From: Micavibrio sp.
GTDB taxonomy: Bacteria > Pseudomonadota > Alphaproteobacteria > Micavibrionales > Micavibrionaceae
NCBI GenBank assembly: GCA_030824965.1
Contig: JAPJQV010000007.1
Span: 1 to 64,000, forward strand
Direction of reading: 5' to 3'
DNA length: 64,000 bases
Numbering within the stretch: the first letter of the stretch is position 1; every line of letters starts with the position of its first letter. The translations under genes were made by a program, and so were the position numbers. The notes beneath the pieces are model-generated. The model worked only from the letters and a program-made list of their open reading frames with translations, did not search any database and was not told where the DNA came from. Shown one piece after another: positions 8,828-18,230 of the stretch.

Positions 8828-11800
8828 ATGGCGCAAGTTCAATCAAAATCCGGTAGCACAGATTTCAAAATCGTCTATGGCGTTCCTGAAGGCCAGGACG
8901 CTCGCCATTTGGTCATGCGCGCCCGCGAACTGGCAAAAGAGAAAAAGACGCTTGTCCATGTCGCGCTCGACGAAACGCGCCTTGCTGCGCTGGAAGACCT
9001 GATCCGCTTTTTCGGCAATGATGTTCAGCTTGTTTCTTTTCCGGCATGGGATTGTTTGCCCTATGACCGCGTCGGCCCGAATACCGAGATCGTCGCGCAG
9101 CGTATTTCTGCGCTTGCCGAAATGCTGGAATGGAAAGCACAGGATTTATTCAAGCCTCGCATTATCCTGACGACGGTGAATGCGATCATGCAGCGCGTGA
9201 TGATGCCTGACCATCTCTTATCCGCACATTTATCGGTGAAGAAAAAAGGACGGCTCGATCAAAAGAAACTCACCGCGTTTCTGGTCGATAACGGCTATAC
9301 TAAAACCGAAACCGTGCGCGAGGCAGGGGAGTTCGCCATTCGCGGCGGGATTATAGATTTATTTCCAACAGGACAGGCGGAGCCGGTGCGCATCGACCTT
9401 TTCGGCGATGAAGTCGAAAGCGTCCGCAGTTTCGATCCGTCGTCACAGCGCACAACCGAAGATATAAAAGAATTCAACCTGCGTCCGGTAACCGAATTTT
9501 TTATGACGCCGGACGCGATTGAAAAATTCCGCGGTAGCTACCGCGATCTTTTCGGCGTCAATCAATCGAGCGATCCGCTTTATAACGCAGTATCGGAAGG
9601 GCGCAAGCATTCCGGTATGGAACACTGGCAACCGCTTTTCTTTGACGAGATGTCGACTTTGTTCGACTATATTAATCGTCCGGTTTTATCTTTTGATTCC
9701 CAGTCCGAAGCCTCCCGCGCCGAACGTCTGACGCAAATTCATGATTTTTATCAGGCCCGCCAGACGCTCGACAAATCGCTACAGGAAAAAAAGAAGAAAA
9801 AGGAATCCGATGTTTCTCTAAGCGGCGGCCTCTATCATCCATTGCCGCCGAAACTTCTTTATATAGAGAATAACGAATTCGAAAACCTGATCGAAAATAC
9901 CGATCCTGAAATTCTGCAAAGTTTCGCCTCGCCGAAAGAAGAAGGAAAGACAGAAGCCCGCAAGGCGCGGGAATTCGGTGATATCCGCGCTCAGGCGAAC
10001 TTAAATCTTTTCCGCGAAGTCGGCAATTTCCTGAAAACGCAGATTACCGATACGCGCAAAGTCGTAATCGCCTGTTATTCCCAAGGCTCGCGCGACCGCC
10101 TGAAGTTGATGATGGAAGACAACGGCGCTTCTAATCTCGTCGTCTGCGAAACCTATGACGATATCCGCAAACTAAAATCACCGCAGATCGGCTTTACCAT
10201 CCTGTTACTCGATCACGGCTTCATCGCGGACGATCTGGCGATTATCACCGAACAGGATATTCTCGGTGACCGTTTGGCTCGTAAAGGCAAGCGCCGCAAG
10301 AAAGCCGATAATTTCCTCAAAGAGGTAACCTCGCTCAATCCCGGCGATCTCGTCGTCCATATCGATCATGGTGTCGGACGTTTTGAAGGGCTGGAAACGC
10401 TGAAAGCGGGCGGCATTCTGCATGATTGCCTGAAACTCGTCTATCACGCGGGCGACAAACTGTTCGTTCCGGTTGAAAATATCGAGGTTCTCTCGCGCTT
10501 CGGCAATGAAGACAGCAATGTCGATCTCGATAAACTCGGCAGCGGCTCTTGGCAGGCGCGAAAAGCCAAGGTCAAAAAAGATTTGATGGTCATGGCCGAA
10601 GGCTTGTTGAAAATCGCCGCTGAACGACAGCTCCGTGAAGCCGACCGTCTCGATATCCAGACCGGACCTTACAACGAATTCGCGGCGCGGTTCCCGTATC
10701 AGGAAACCGACGACCAGCTTCGTGCTATTTCGGAAAGCCTGTCCGATCTCATGTCCGGCCACCCGATGGACCGTCTTGTCTGCGGCGATGTCGGTTTCGG
10801 CAAGACCGAGATTGCCATGCGCGCGGCTTACGTCGCGGCGTCGAACGGCATGCAAGTCGCCATTATCGCGCCAACGACCTTGCTCGCCCGCCAGCATTTC
10901 AACGGCTTTACCGAGCGTTTCAAGGGGCTCGGTTTCCGCATCGTCCAGCTATCGCGCCTTGTCACGGCGAAGGACATGAAATCCGCCAAGGACGAGATCG
11001 AGAAGGGCAGCGCGACGATTGTCATCGGCACGCATGCGCTGCTCGGCGGAACGGTCAAGTTCCGCAATCTGGGCCTTGTCATCGTTGATGAAGAGCAGCG
11101 TTTCGGCGTGAAACAGAAAGAAAAGCTCAAAGAACTGAAAGCCAATGTCCATGTCCTGACCCTGACGGCAACGCCTATTCCGCGCACGTTGCAAATGGCC
11201 CTTTCGGGCGTGCGAGATATGAGCATTATCGCAACCCCGCCGGTGGACCGTCTGGCGATCCGCACTTTCGTCATGCCGACCGATCCGCTGGTCTTGCGCG
11301 AAGCGATCCTACGCGAACATTATCGCGGCGGGCAATCTTTCTATGTCTGTCCTCGCATTAAGGATATGGAGCCGCTTGAGACGATGCTCAAGGATCTCGT
11401 GCCGGAAGTAAAGGTTATCACCGCGCATGGCCAGATGACGCCGACTGAACTTGAAGACCGTATGACCGCGTTCTACGAAGGCCAGTACGGAATTTTGCTG
11501 GCGACGAATATTATTGAATCCGGTCTCGATATCCCGGCGGCCAATACCATCATCGTTCACCGCGCCGATCTATTCGGTTTGTCCCAGCTTTACCAGATAC
11601 GCGGACGCGTCGGGCGATCCAAGGTTCGCGCCTACGCTTACCTGACGTACGATCCGCAGAAACAATTAACGCCACAGGCGCAAAAACGCCTCGAAGTCTT
11701 TGAAACGCTTGATAGTTTAGGGGCGGGCTTCCAGCTTGCCAGTCATGATCTCGATATTCGCGGCGGCGGCAATTTGCTTGGTGATGAACAATCCGGCCAT

Positions 11801-12349
11801 ATCAAGGAAGTCGGGATTGAGCTGTATCAGCAAATGCTGGAAGATGCTGTCGCGGCGTCGCGCGCCGGTATTGGCAAGGAAATCGAGCTGCCTGATACAG
11901 GCTGGAGTCCGGTTATCAATATCGGGACTTCCGTATTGATTCCAGAAGTTTATGTGACGGATTTAAGTGTTCGCATGAGCCTTTATCGCCGCCTCGCTGA
12001 ATTGGAAACGGAAGAAGATATTGAATCCTTCGCCGCAGAATTAATCGACCGTTTCGGTAACTTGCCGGAAGAAGTTAAGAACTTGCTTGATATCGTGAAG
12101 ATTAAACAACTTTGCAAAATCGCAGGCGTCAATCATCTGGACGCTGGACCGAAGGGGGCAGTGATTGGTTTCTACAAAGACACACCGCCCAATCGCGACA
12201 AACTCATCAAGTGGTTTACCGAAAAAGGCTCAAGCGTCAAATACCGCCCTGATCATAAAATTACCCTGTCCCGCAACTGGGAAAACGCCAAGGAACGGGT
12301 AAAAGCTGTCTGTAATCTGGCGAGTGAATTGGCGCGTTTGGCAGCATAG
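8828..12349 (+). CDS. mfd: Transcription-repair coupling factor Mfd
   Basis: Mfd removes RNA polymerase stalled at DNA lesions and recruits UvrA. The 1173 residues show the full layout: UvrB-like N-terminal region, the CarD-like RNA-polymerase interaction domain near 500-560 (NPGDLVVHIDHGVGRFEGLE), Walker A GDVGFGKT at 653-660, DEEQ at 754-757, TATPIPRTLQMALSG, the RecG-like translocation segment RGRVGRSKVRAYAY, and the TRCF C-terminal domain (GNLPEEVKNLLDIVKIKQLC). Length and motifs are standard. Confidence 0.98.
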   Translation: MAQVQSKSGSTDFKIVYGVPEGQDARHLVMRARELAKEKKTLVHVALDETRLAALEDLIRFFGNDVQLVSFPAWDCLPYDRVGPNTEIVAQRISALAEMLEWKAQDLFKPRIILTTVNAIMQRVMMPDHLLSAHLSVKKKGRLDQKKLTAFLVDNGYTKTETVREAGEFAIRGGIIDLFPTGQAEPVRIDLFGDEVESVRSFDPSSQRTTEDIKEFNLRPVTEFFMTPDAIEKFRGSYRDLFGVNQSSDPLYNAVSEGRKHSGMEHWQPLFFDEMSTLFDYINRPVLSFDSQSEASRAERLTQIHDFYQARQTLDKSLQEKKKKKESDVSLSGGLYHPLPPKLLYIENNEFENLIENTDPEILQSFASPKEEGKTEARKAREFGDIRAQANLNLFREVGNFLKTQITDTRKVVIACYSQGSRDRLKLMMEDNGASNLVVCETYDDIRKLKSPQIGFTILLLDHGFIADDLAIITEQDILGDRLARKGKRRKKADNFLKEVTSLNPGDLVVHIDHGVGRFEGLETLKAGGILHDCLKLVYHAGDKLFVPVENIEVLSRFGNEDSNVDLDKLGSGSWQARKAKVKKDLMVMAEGLLKIAAERQLREADRLDIQTGPYNEFAARFPYQETDDQLRAISESLSDLMSGHPMDRLVCGDVGFGKTEIAMRAAYVAASNGMQVAIIAPTTLLARQHFNGFTERFKGLGFRIVQLSRLVTAKDMKSAKDEIEKGSATIVIGTHALLGGTVKFRNLGLVIVDEEQRFGVKQKEKLKELKANVHVLTLTATPIPRTLQMALSGVRDMSIIATPPVDRLAIRTFVMPTDPLVLREAILREHYRGGQSFYVCPRIKDMEPLETMLKDLVPEVKVITAHGQMTPTELEDRMTAFYEGQYGILLATNIIESGLDIPAANTIIVHRADLFGLSQLYQIRGRVGRSKVRAYAYLTYDPQKQLTPQAQKRLEVFETLDSLGAGFQLASHDLDIRGGGNLLGDEQSGHIKEVGIELYQQMLEDAVAASRAGIGKEIELPDTGWSPVINIGTSVLIPEVYVTDLSVRMSLYRRLAELETEEDIESFAAELIDRFGNLPEEVKNLLDIVKIKQLCKIAGVNHLDAGPKGAVIGFYKDTPPNRDKLIKWFTEKGSSVKYRPDHKITLSRNWENAKERVKAVCNLASELARLAA

Positions 12350-12389
12350 ATCATTTATGGTAAGATATTGATCTGAACGGAGAAATGCC

Positions 12390-12800
12390 ATGCCATCCTA
12401 TCTCGATCTGCAAGTCGTCGAAGCACTGACAAAAGCCAAAGGTAATCAGACCAAGGCCCGTTCTATTCTGATCTCTATGGCGGCAGAGGACCAGCGTCTG
12501 CTGATGGCGCTTTCCAAGCCATACTTAACCGCGATGGCGGCGCAGGCTTTGAATCATCACAGTGCCGTGGTTAAAAAACAAAAAGCCAAGGCGTCAGCCG
12601 ATCTTCCGCCACTTCCGAAAGCTGCCAAAGGCCAGGGCGGTTTCGGCCTCGATCTCCTGAAAGCTCTGGGAGGCCCGAATGTCGCCAAATTCGGACAAGA
12701 GGATGCTGCCCCGCCGATCCGTAAACGCGCCGCGTCCTCGGAGCATGTCAATGCGCTTAAACTCATAGCGTCGAAATCAAAGACGAAGCCCAATAAATAA
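12390..12800 (+). CDS. Unknown basic helical protein upstream of the AmgK-like kinase
   Basis: I do not recognise this 136-residue protein. The N-terminal half is helical and contains EALTKAKGNQTKARSIL, which resembles the AxGNxTxAA turn of Fis-type helix-turn-helix motifs, although no complete domain can be claimed. The second half is Lys/Ala/Pro-rich (KKQKAKASADLPPLPKAAKG) and probably disordered, with a basic tail. A GGAG site precedes the ATG. The stop codon overlaps the next start (TAATG), so translation is coupled to the kinase-like gene. Confidence 0.7.
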   Translation: MPSYLDLQVVEALTKAKGNQTKARSILISMAAEDQRLLMALSKPYLTAMAAQALNHHSAVVKKQKAKASADLPPLPKAAKGQGGFGLDLLKALGGPNVAKFGQEDAAPPIRKRAASSEHVNALKLIASKSKTKPNK

Positions 12801-13777
12801 TGTTCAATGAAGACTGGAAGCTCGAATTCCTGTCCCGCGAGGGATGGCTCGACGCCGCGGAAACGCGTGTCGGGGAAGACTGGTCGCTGCGCCGTTTTAC
12901 GCGCCTTTCCCAAAATGGTCGAACCGCTATCTTGCTTCAATCCGTCCCTGATGACGATCCTCTGGCGATGCGCGGGCATAAACTGGGCGAATATGTAACG
13001 ATTTCAAATTATCTTGAGCAGCTCGGTTTTAACGTGCCGGAAATCTTGGCTCAGGATATTGACCGGGGCCTTCTGCTGATGGGAGATTTCGGCGACCGAT
13101 CTCTGCACGATGTCTTTGAAGATAATGCCTCCGATTTAAAAGAATGGTATTTGAAAGCCACGGATATACTGGTCGATCTATATAAAAAAACGCCGTTCAA
13201 TGATTTAAATCTCGCCAGCTATTATGACGGTCACATTCATCCGGCACGCCGTTTTATTATTGATTATTATCTGCCGCATGTGACAGGCAAGTCAGCGGAC
13301 GAAAAAACGGCGCAACATTATCTGAAAGTCTGGGATGACATTGAAGAATCCCTGCCGTCCATCCCGTTTCGCTTTCTATATATCGACTTCCATCCGCAAA
13401 ACCTGATGATCGATGGGGATCGCTTAGGCTTGATCGATTTTCAGGGCGCTTATTGGGGGCCGGTCCCCTATGATTTGGTCAACCTGTTAGAGGATGCGCG
13501 GCGTATCGTGTCGGCAGATATCAAACAGGCATGTTTGCAGAGATATCTTGATTGTATTCCCGTCAATGAAAGGGAAGCGTTTAAGGAGTGGTATGCAGTT
13601 CTGTCCGCGCAATTTCACTGCCGCGTTATAGGGCAGGCTGTTAAACTGGCTCAAAATGGCAAGCCGCGTCTTATGGATTATGTGCCGACGCTGCAAAAAC
13701 ATCTGGCGGCAGATTTAAAATCCCCGACCCTTAGACCACTCAAAGATTTTTTAGCCGGCATTGGTATCGGTTTCTAG
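12800..13777 (+). CDS. AmgK-like sugar kinase / aminoglycoside phosphotransferase fold
   Basis: A 325-residue protein of the APH/choline-kinase fold. MGDFGDRSLHDVF is the hinge-region motif; LYIDFHPQNLM supplies the catalytic aspartate (D196) and asparagine of the Brenner motif; LIDFQGAYWGPVPYDLVNLL is the metal-binding DFQ segment. The DFQ-GP-YDL pattern is close to AmgK, the anomeric MurNAc/GlcNAc kinase of peptidoglycan recycling. It overlaps the upstream unknown gene by one base, and its last 27 bp overlap the convergent membrane protein gene. Substrate is inferred from the motif only. Confidence 0.75.
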   Translation: MFNEDWKLEFLSREGWLDAAETRVGEDWSLRRFTRLSQNGRTAILLQSVPDDDPLAMRGHKLGEYVTISNYLEQLGFNVPEILAQDIDRGLLLMGDFGDRSLHDVFEDNASDLKEWYLKATDILVDLYKKTPFNDLNLASYYDGHIHPARRFIIDYYLPHVTGKSADEKTAQHYLKVWDDIEESLPSIPFRFLYIDFHPQNLMIDGDRLGLIDFQGAYWGPVPYDLVNLLEDARRIVSADIKQACLQRYLDCIPVNEREAFKEWYAVLSAQFHCRVIGQAVKLAQNGKPRLMDYVPTLQKHLAADLKSPTLRPLKDFLAGIGIGF

Positions 13778-15124
13778 GCCGGATAAGGCTGTTCCCTGAT
13801 GCATTCTGATCGCTGCTGCCGGAACTGTAATGGCTATACCCAGGATAAACCACATGAAACGTGTATATAAAAGCTCATGCATGACTGACATGATGGCAAA
13901 GGTCAGGAATATGCCAAGCGCAAGAGAATTGATTGTCTGAATATATTTGTTCGGATTTTTGAGTTCGCGCGACAATGTAAAAATAATCAGCCAGAAAAAA
14001 CCGCCGAAAACGGCTATGCCGACCAGTCCGGTTTCGCACAATATCCAAACCGGCGTTGAATCGATCACGTCAAGAAATACGCCGAATTTTTCCGGCTGCC
14101 CGAATTGTGTCGTGCCCAATCCGCTACCGAGAATTGGTGATTTGGCCCAGAGTTCGATAGCGAAACTATTGACCTTTAACCGCAAAAGATCGCTTGGGAA
14201 TTGGTTTACCGGGATTTTTACCTCTACGACATTGCCGCTTAGTTGCTTAAGTAGCCCCGGCAATTGGACGAATTGAACATTTTGGTATTGCTTGAAAATA
14301 AAATGCGGCCCGTTTGGCTTGTTATGAAGGGCGGCCAGCAAGGCAACAATGGCACAGCCCAATATCAGGGCAGGGGCGATTGATTTAATGAAATACGCCC
14401 GGTTGATAAAAATGAAAGCTACAATCTGAAGGATCAGCAATATCCAGCAGGAGCGCGAGCCTATCTGCACATGAATAAGCGGCAGCATGATCCAGAAAAA
14501 TTTCTCGGCCAGCCCTCCAAGCAAAGGCTTGGGCGTGTTGCCGTAAAAGAACATCAGCGTCGTCACCGATAATATCAAGAAACCCAGCGCGTTGCGGTTG
14601 GCCATCAGGCCTATAAAAGGGTAGGCGATGAGGCCGTCGACTAAATTAAAATCCTGCAAGGTGATAACGACGCTGCCGATGGTGCAGACGCACAAGGCGA
14701 AAATTGCCATGACGCGGAAAAATTTATAGATTTTGATTGATTTGCCGTTATAGGCAAACCATGCGCCCCAGAGGAAATAGGCAAGCAGGACGAACCATCC
14801 CGTTATCTTGTTGTGAAGTCCCCATTTGGAAATTTGCCCTTGATGAAGGCTTCCCGTGTACAGCGCGATAAGAAGCACTGCCGTCATGGCGGCAAGCCAT
14901 AGATAGGTATAGGGAATTTTGTAAACCGGCCATTCGGATTGTTTCAACCATAAGCTTGCTAAAATCAGGATGCCGGCAACCGGTAGCAGGAAATCCGCCA
15001 TATTGAAGCGCAGCCCTGCATAAGTTTCCGTTGCAAAGAAATCCCATTGTACCTGTAGCAGGCATCCCGCTAGCAGGCTTAAGCAGATTATAGCTTTATT
15101 GAGATATGATATTTTATACGTCAT
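13751..15124 (-). CDS. O-antigen ligase/polymerase-type membrane protein
   Basis: A 457-residue protein with about ten or more hydrophobic segments. The Wzy_C/WaaL-type features are GLMANRNALGFL in a membrane segment, a large non-membrane loop (about 260-350) and WAKSPILGSGLGTTQFG after it, which matches the periplasmic loop of O-antigen ligases. Such proteins join or polymerise lipid-linked polysaccharides at the periplasmic face. Ligase and polymerase cannot be separated from sequence. Its start overlaps the end of the upstream flippase-like gene by 11 bp, so the two form an operon, possibly for envelope polysaccharide. Confidence 0.8.
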   Translation of the reverse strand: MTYKISYLNKAIICLSLLAGCLLQVQWDFFATETYAGLRFNMADFLLPVAGILILASLWLKQSEWPVYKIPYTYLWLAAMTAVLLIALYTGSLHQGQISKWGLHNKITGWFVLLAYFLWGAWFAYNGKSIKIYKFFRVMAIFALCVCTIGSVVITLQDFNLVDGLIAYPFIGLMANRNALGFLILSVTTLMFFYGNTPKPLLGGLAEKFFWIMLPLIHVQIGSRSCWILLILQIVAFIFINRAYFIKSIAPALILGCAIVALLAALHNKPNGPHFIFKQYQNVQFVQLPGLLKQLSGNVVEVKIPVNQFPSDLLRLKVNSFAIELWAKSPILGSGLGTTQFGQPEKFGVFLDVIDSTPVWILCETGLVGIAVFGGFFWLIIFTLSRELKNPNKYIQTINSLALGIFLTFAIMSVMHELLYTRFMWFILGIAITVPAAAIRMHQGTALSGLETDTNAG

Positions 15125-16094
15125 TCTTTGCCGCGCCTTTACGGGACAGCTTTAGCAGTTTTTGCAAGTCGCCGGTAAAGATGAGCGGCAGGGCAATCAT
15201 GATTGTCCCCAGAATACTTAAGATGCCGACCTGAACCGAGATCAGAAACGCGCTTTCCATGGGAATATGAAGAAAACCTAATGCGACGATAAATGCGCCT
15301 TCGCGGATTCCCCAGCCGCCGAAGCCGACAGGAAGGGAGGAGACAATGGAAATGAATGGCATCATGGCGATGAATTCAAGCAGGTTGATGTCCAGTCCAA
15401 CCGCTTTGGCGGCAAAACAGGCGGCTATAAAAAAAGACATTTGCGCCATCAGGCTGCTCAAGACGATTTTCAAGGCGATAGAAGGCTTGCGAATGAGTCG
15501 ATACATATAAAGAAGGGCGGTATAAAGGGACTCCCGTTTTTTTATGAACGGCAAAGCGAATTTTAATGTTCCCAGCCCTAGCAAAATACAAAGTGGCAAG
15601 GCGATTGCCAGCTCGATCAAAGAGGATTTCACCGTATCGCCGGGTACAATGTCGGTCAGGACGGGTGAAAATAAAACGGCAAAAAAAAGCATAGCCAAAA
15701 ATGTCATGGCACGGTCGGCAATAACAGCGCATAAGGATTTCAAAATCGACAGACCGTAATGCCGGGCCAGGAACAGGCGTACGAACACTCCCCCGACGGA
15801 AGTGATAAGAACGAAATTTGCGAGCTGGCTGGCGACACTGATATTCAGGGCTGTTTTAAAATCGACAAGTTTTTCTTCGGCGTTCATGAAATATTTCCAG
15901 CGCAGGGCCAGAAACAAAACTTGGCACCCGATACAGATCATGGCTGCGATAAAGAATTCCGGTTTGATCTCGGCAGCCAGCTTCGCCACATTCCCCCAAT
16001 CCATGCGAAAAAGAATGATTGTCACGATAAATGCTGCAAGGCACATCTTGATAGCAAATTTATGGCGGGACCAGATCGTTTGGAGAAAATTCAT
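15114..16094 (-). CDS. LPG-synthase TM / flippase-like (UPF0104) membrane protein
   Basis: A 326-residue integral membrane protein of the UPF0104/AglD family. Supporting features are the conserved ALNISVASQLANFVLITSVGG segment, ALCAVIADRAMTFLAML in the central helices, and LPVGFGGWGIREGAFIVALG near the C-terminus, the family hallmark (GGxGxREG). These proteins match the membrane domain of lysyl-phosphatidylglycerol synthase without its aminoacyl-transferase domain and are often found beside polysaccharide genes. It is the first gene of a two-gene operon with the O-antigen ligase-like protein. Confidence 0.82.
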   Translation of the reverse strand: MNFLQTIWSRHKFAIKMCLAAFIVTIILFRMDWGNVAKLAAEIKPEFFIAAMICIGCQVLFLALRWKYFMNAEEKLVDFKTALNISVASQLANFVLITSVGGVFVRLFLARHYGLSILKSLCAVIADRAMTFLAMLFFAVLFSPVLTDIVPGDTVKSSLIELAIALPLCILLGLGTLKFALPFIKKRESLYTALLYMYRLIRKPSIALKIVLSSLMAQMSFFIAACFAAKAVGLDINLLEFIAMMPFISIVSSLPVGFGGWGIREGAFIVALGFLHIPMESAFLISVQVGILSILGTIMIALPLIFTGDLQKLLKLSRKGAAKNDV

Positions 16095-16235
16095 CAGCTT
16101 GGCTTTAAGTGTCTAATATCAATGGAATAAAGCCGCGTTTGGCGGCGGTCAATACGCTATATGCGTTTATCTTGATTTTCCGGTTAAATCGTCATAGTTT
16201 CGCGAACCTGAAAGCTCAAACAAGGATTTAAGAGT

Positions 16236-17459
16236 ATGTCGATTGTCGCCTCACGCCTGAACAAAATCAAACCGTCGCCGACACTGGCCGTGACAAAAAA
16301 AGCTTTGGAGCTAAAGGCGCAAGGTAAGGACATTATTTCTCTGGGCGCGGGCGAGCCTGATTTCGACACGCCGGAATGGATCAAGGCCGGCGCAAAAGCG
16401 GCTATGGATAAAGGCGATACGAAATATACGGCCGTTGACGGTACGCCTGCCTTGAAAGACGCGATCATCGCGAAATTCAAACGCGACAATAATCTGGATT
16501 ACACACGCGAGCAAGTCATCGCTTCCACTGGCGGTAAACAGGTTCTCTATAACGCGCTGATGGCGAGCGTCAATCCGGGCGATGAAGTGATCTTCGCCGC
16601 GCCTTATTGGGTATCTTATGTCGATATGGTGATTTTGGCCGAAGGCACGCCTGTCGTCATCGAATGCAAGATCGAAGACGGATTTAAATTGAAACCGGAG
16701 CAACTCGAAGCCGCGATAACGCCGAAAACCAAATGGGTGCTTTTGAATTCTCCGAGCAATCCTTCAGGCGCGGCCTATTCTAAACAAGAAATGAAAGCCC
16801 TGACCGATGTGCTGGTGAAGCATCCGCATGTCTGGGTGATGACAGACGATATCTACGAGCATCTGGTCTATGACGGTTTTGAATTCCAGACGCCGGCGCA
16901 AGTGGAGCCGAAACTTTATGACCGCACGTTGACAGTCAACGGCGTTTCAAAAGCTTACTCTATGACTGGCTGGCGTATCGGTTTTGCCGCAGGCCCGAAA
17001 GACCTGATTAAGGCCATGGGCGCGATTCAGGGCCATTCCACTTCGAACCCGAGTTCGATCTCGCAGGCGGCAGCAGTTGCCGCTTTGAACGGCGATCATT
17101 CTTTCCTCAAAGACTGGTGCAAAGTTTATAAAGAGCGCCGTGACATGGTTGTCGCCATGCTCAACGATTGTGAAGGCTTGAACTGCCCGACGCCGGAAGG
17201 CGCATTCTATGTCTACCCGTCCTGCGAAGGTGTGATCGGCAAAACAACGTTGTCAGGCAAAAAGATTTCCAACGACGAGGATTTCGTGACGTATCTTCTT
17301 GAAGAATACGGCGTAGCGGCGGTTCATGGCGCGGCGTTCGGCCTCTCGCCTTATTTCCGCATTTCCTATGCGACATCGACGGAAAATCTGAAAGAAGCCT
17401 GCGGCCGTATTCAAAAGGCTTGCGCTGAATTAAAAGGCGCGGCGACAAAAGCTGCTTAA
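16236..17459 (+). CDS. aatA: Aspartate aminotransferase, class I PLP enzyme
   Basis: A 407-residue fold-type I aminotransferase interconverting aspartate/2-oxoglutarate and oxaloacetate/glutamate. The Schiff-base lysine is K239 in VSKAYSMTGWRIGF. SLGAGEPDFDTP and YTAVDGTPALKDAI are the N-terminal signature of the type Ib enzymes usual in alphaproteobacteria; NSPSNPSGAAYS is the cofactor/substrate loop, and the C-terminal substrate-binding Arg is in SPYFRISYATS. An AGGA site precedes the ATG. The gene is monocistronic and divergent from the flippase-like gene. A prephenate-accepting variant cannot be excluded. Confidence 0.93.
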   Translation: MSIVASRLNKIKPSPTLAVTKKALELKAQGKDIISLGAGEPDFDTPEWIKAGAKAAMDKGDTKYTAVDGTPALKDAIIAKFKRDNNLDYTREQVIASTGGKQVLYNALMASVNPGDEVIFAAPYWVSYVDMVILAEGTPVVIECKIEDGFKLKPEQLEAAITPKTKWVLLNSPSNPSGAAYSKQEMKALTDVLVKHPHVWVMTDDIYEHLVYDGFEFQTPAQVEPKLYDRTLTVNGVSKAYSMTGWRIGFAAGPKDLIKAMGAIQGHSTSNPSSISQAAAVAALNGDHSFLKDWCKVYKERRDMVVAMLNDCEGLNCPTPEGAFYVYPSCEGVIGKTTLSGKKISNDEDFVTYLLEEYGVAAVHGAAFGLSPYFRISYATSTENLKEACGRIQKACAELKGAATKAA

Positions 17460-17516
17460 AGGTTTGAAAATTCCGGCTTACTAGTCAGGACGGAATTTAA
17501 ACCTAACTTATTGCGC

Positions 17517-18227
17517 ATGCTTAAACACAATGCAGGTAACGTCCTTTTTCTGATCTTGATTGCCGTAGCTTTATTTGCGGCTTTATCATACGCAGTAGTA
17601 CACTCAGGCCGTGCCGGTCCGTCGAATATGACATCGGAAAAAGCGGCGTCGGGCGGGGCTGCTATTATTCAGCATCTTGCCACAATCCGTCAGGCGATCG
17701 ACAGGATGAAATTGTCCAATAACTGCCAGCCAGAACAGTTCAATTTTACCTCGTATTATTTTACCCAGAATAATTCCAATTCGCCGTCCGATAAATCCTG
17801 TCATCTTTATGATCAGGCAGGAGGGAAAATATCGGCTATCACATTTCCCAAAGAATATTTCGACCAGAAAAAATTCGGTGCAGGCAATCTATGGAATACC
17901 AACTATGGGACCTATGCCGATTATCGCGTTACCTTTAATTCAAATAACAGATGGCTTAACATTGGGACGCACAATGCGGGCGATGCAAGTGTCGACTTAA
18001 TGGGGCAGATCTATGGGATCAGTAACGAAGTCTGCCGCGAAATCAATCGCCAGCTAAATATTAACCCGCCGACTTATGCGCCGCCGACTTACAATCAATG
18101 GGTTACAATTGGATTTTACGGCACTTTTACGAACAGCAATGTTTTTATTTTTCCCTACTCTTTAGGCTGTATATATAATTCAACCTATCAAGCGAATTTT
18201 CTGGTTTATCCGTTCATAGAGAGATAA
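17517..18227 (+). CDS. Pilin-like membrane-anchored protein of unknown function
   Basis: A 236-residue protein starting MLKHNAGNVLFLILIAVALF: a short basic stretch, then one hydrophobic helix, then a polar, Asn/Tyr-rich outer domain. This layout and the GNxLFLILIAVALFAALSYAV stretch resemble pilin-like proteins I associate with Micavibrio-type alphaproteobacteria. There is no clear prepilin peptidase site with Glu at +5. The ectodomain has several paired Cys residues (NNC, KSC, EVC, LGC). An in-frame TTG six bases upstream is a less likely start. Its end lies 3 bp from the convergent patatin gene. Confidence 0.6.
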   Translation: MLKHNAGNVLFLILIAVALFAALSYAVVHSGRAGPSNMTSEKAASGGAAIIQHLATIRQAIDRMKLSNNCQPEQFNFTSYYFTQNNSNSPSDKSCHLYDQAGGKISAITFPKEYFDQKKFGAGNLWNTNYGTYADYRVTFNSNNRWLNIGTHNAGDASVDLMGQIYGISNEVCREINRQLNINPPTYAPPTYNQWVTIGFYGTFTNSNVFIFPYSLGCIYNSTYQANFLVYPFIER

Positions 18228-18230
18228 TTA

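Noticed and set aside
10205..10897. Minus-strand open frame of 230 codons inside mfd
   Set aside because: Opposite strand of conserved Mfd helicase motifs, no ribosome site, no recognisable domain.
12347..12376. AGATCA...TGATCT inverted repeat after mfd
   Set aside because: Only six base pairs with a 15-base loop and no T-tract; not convincing as a terminator or operator.
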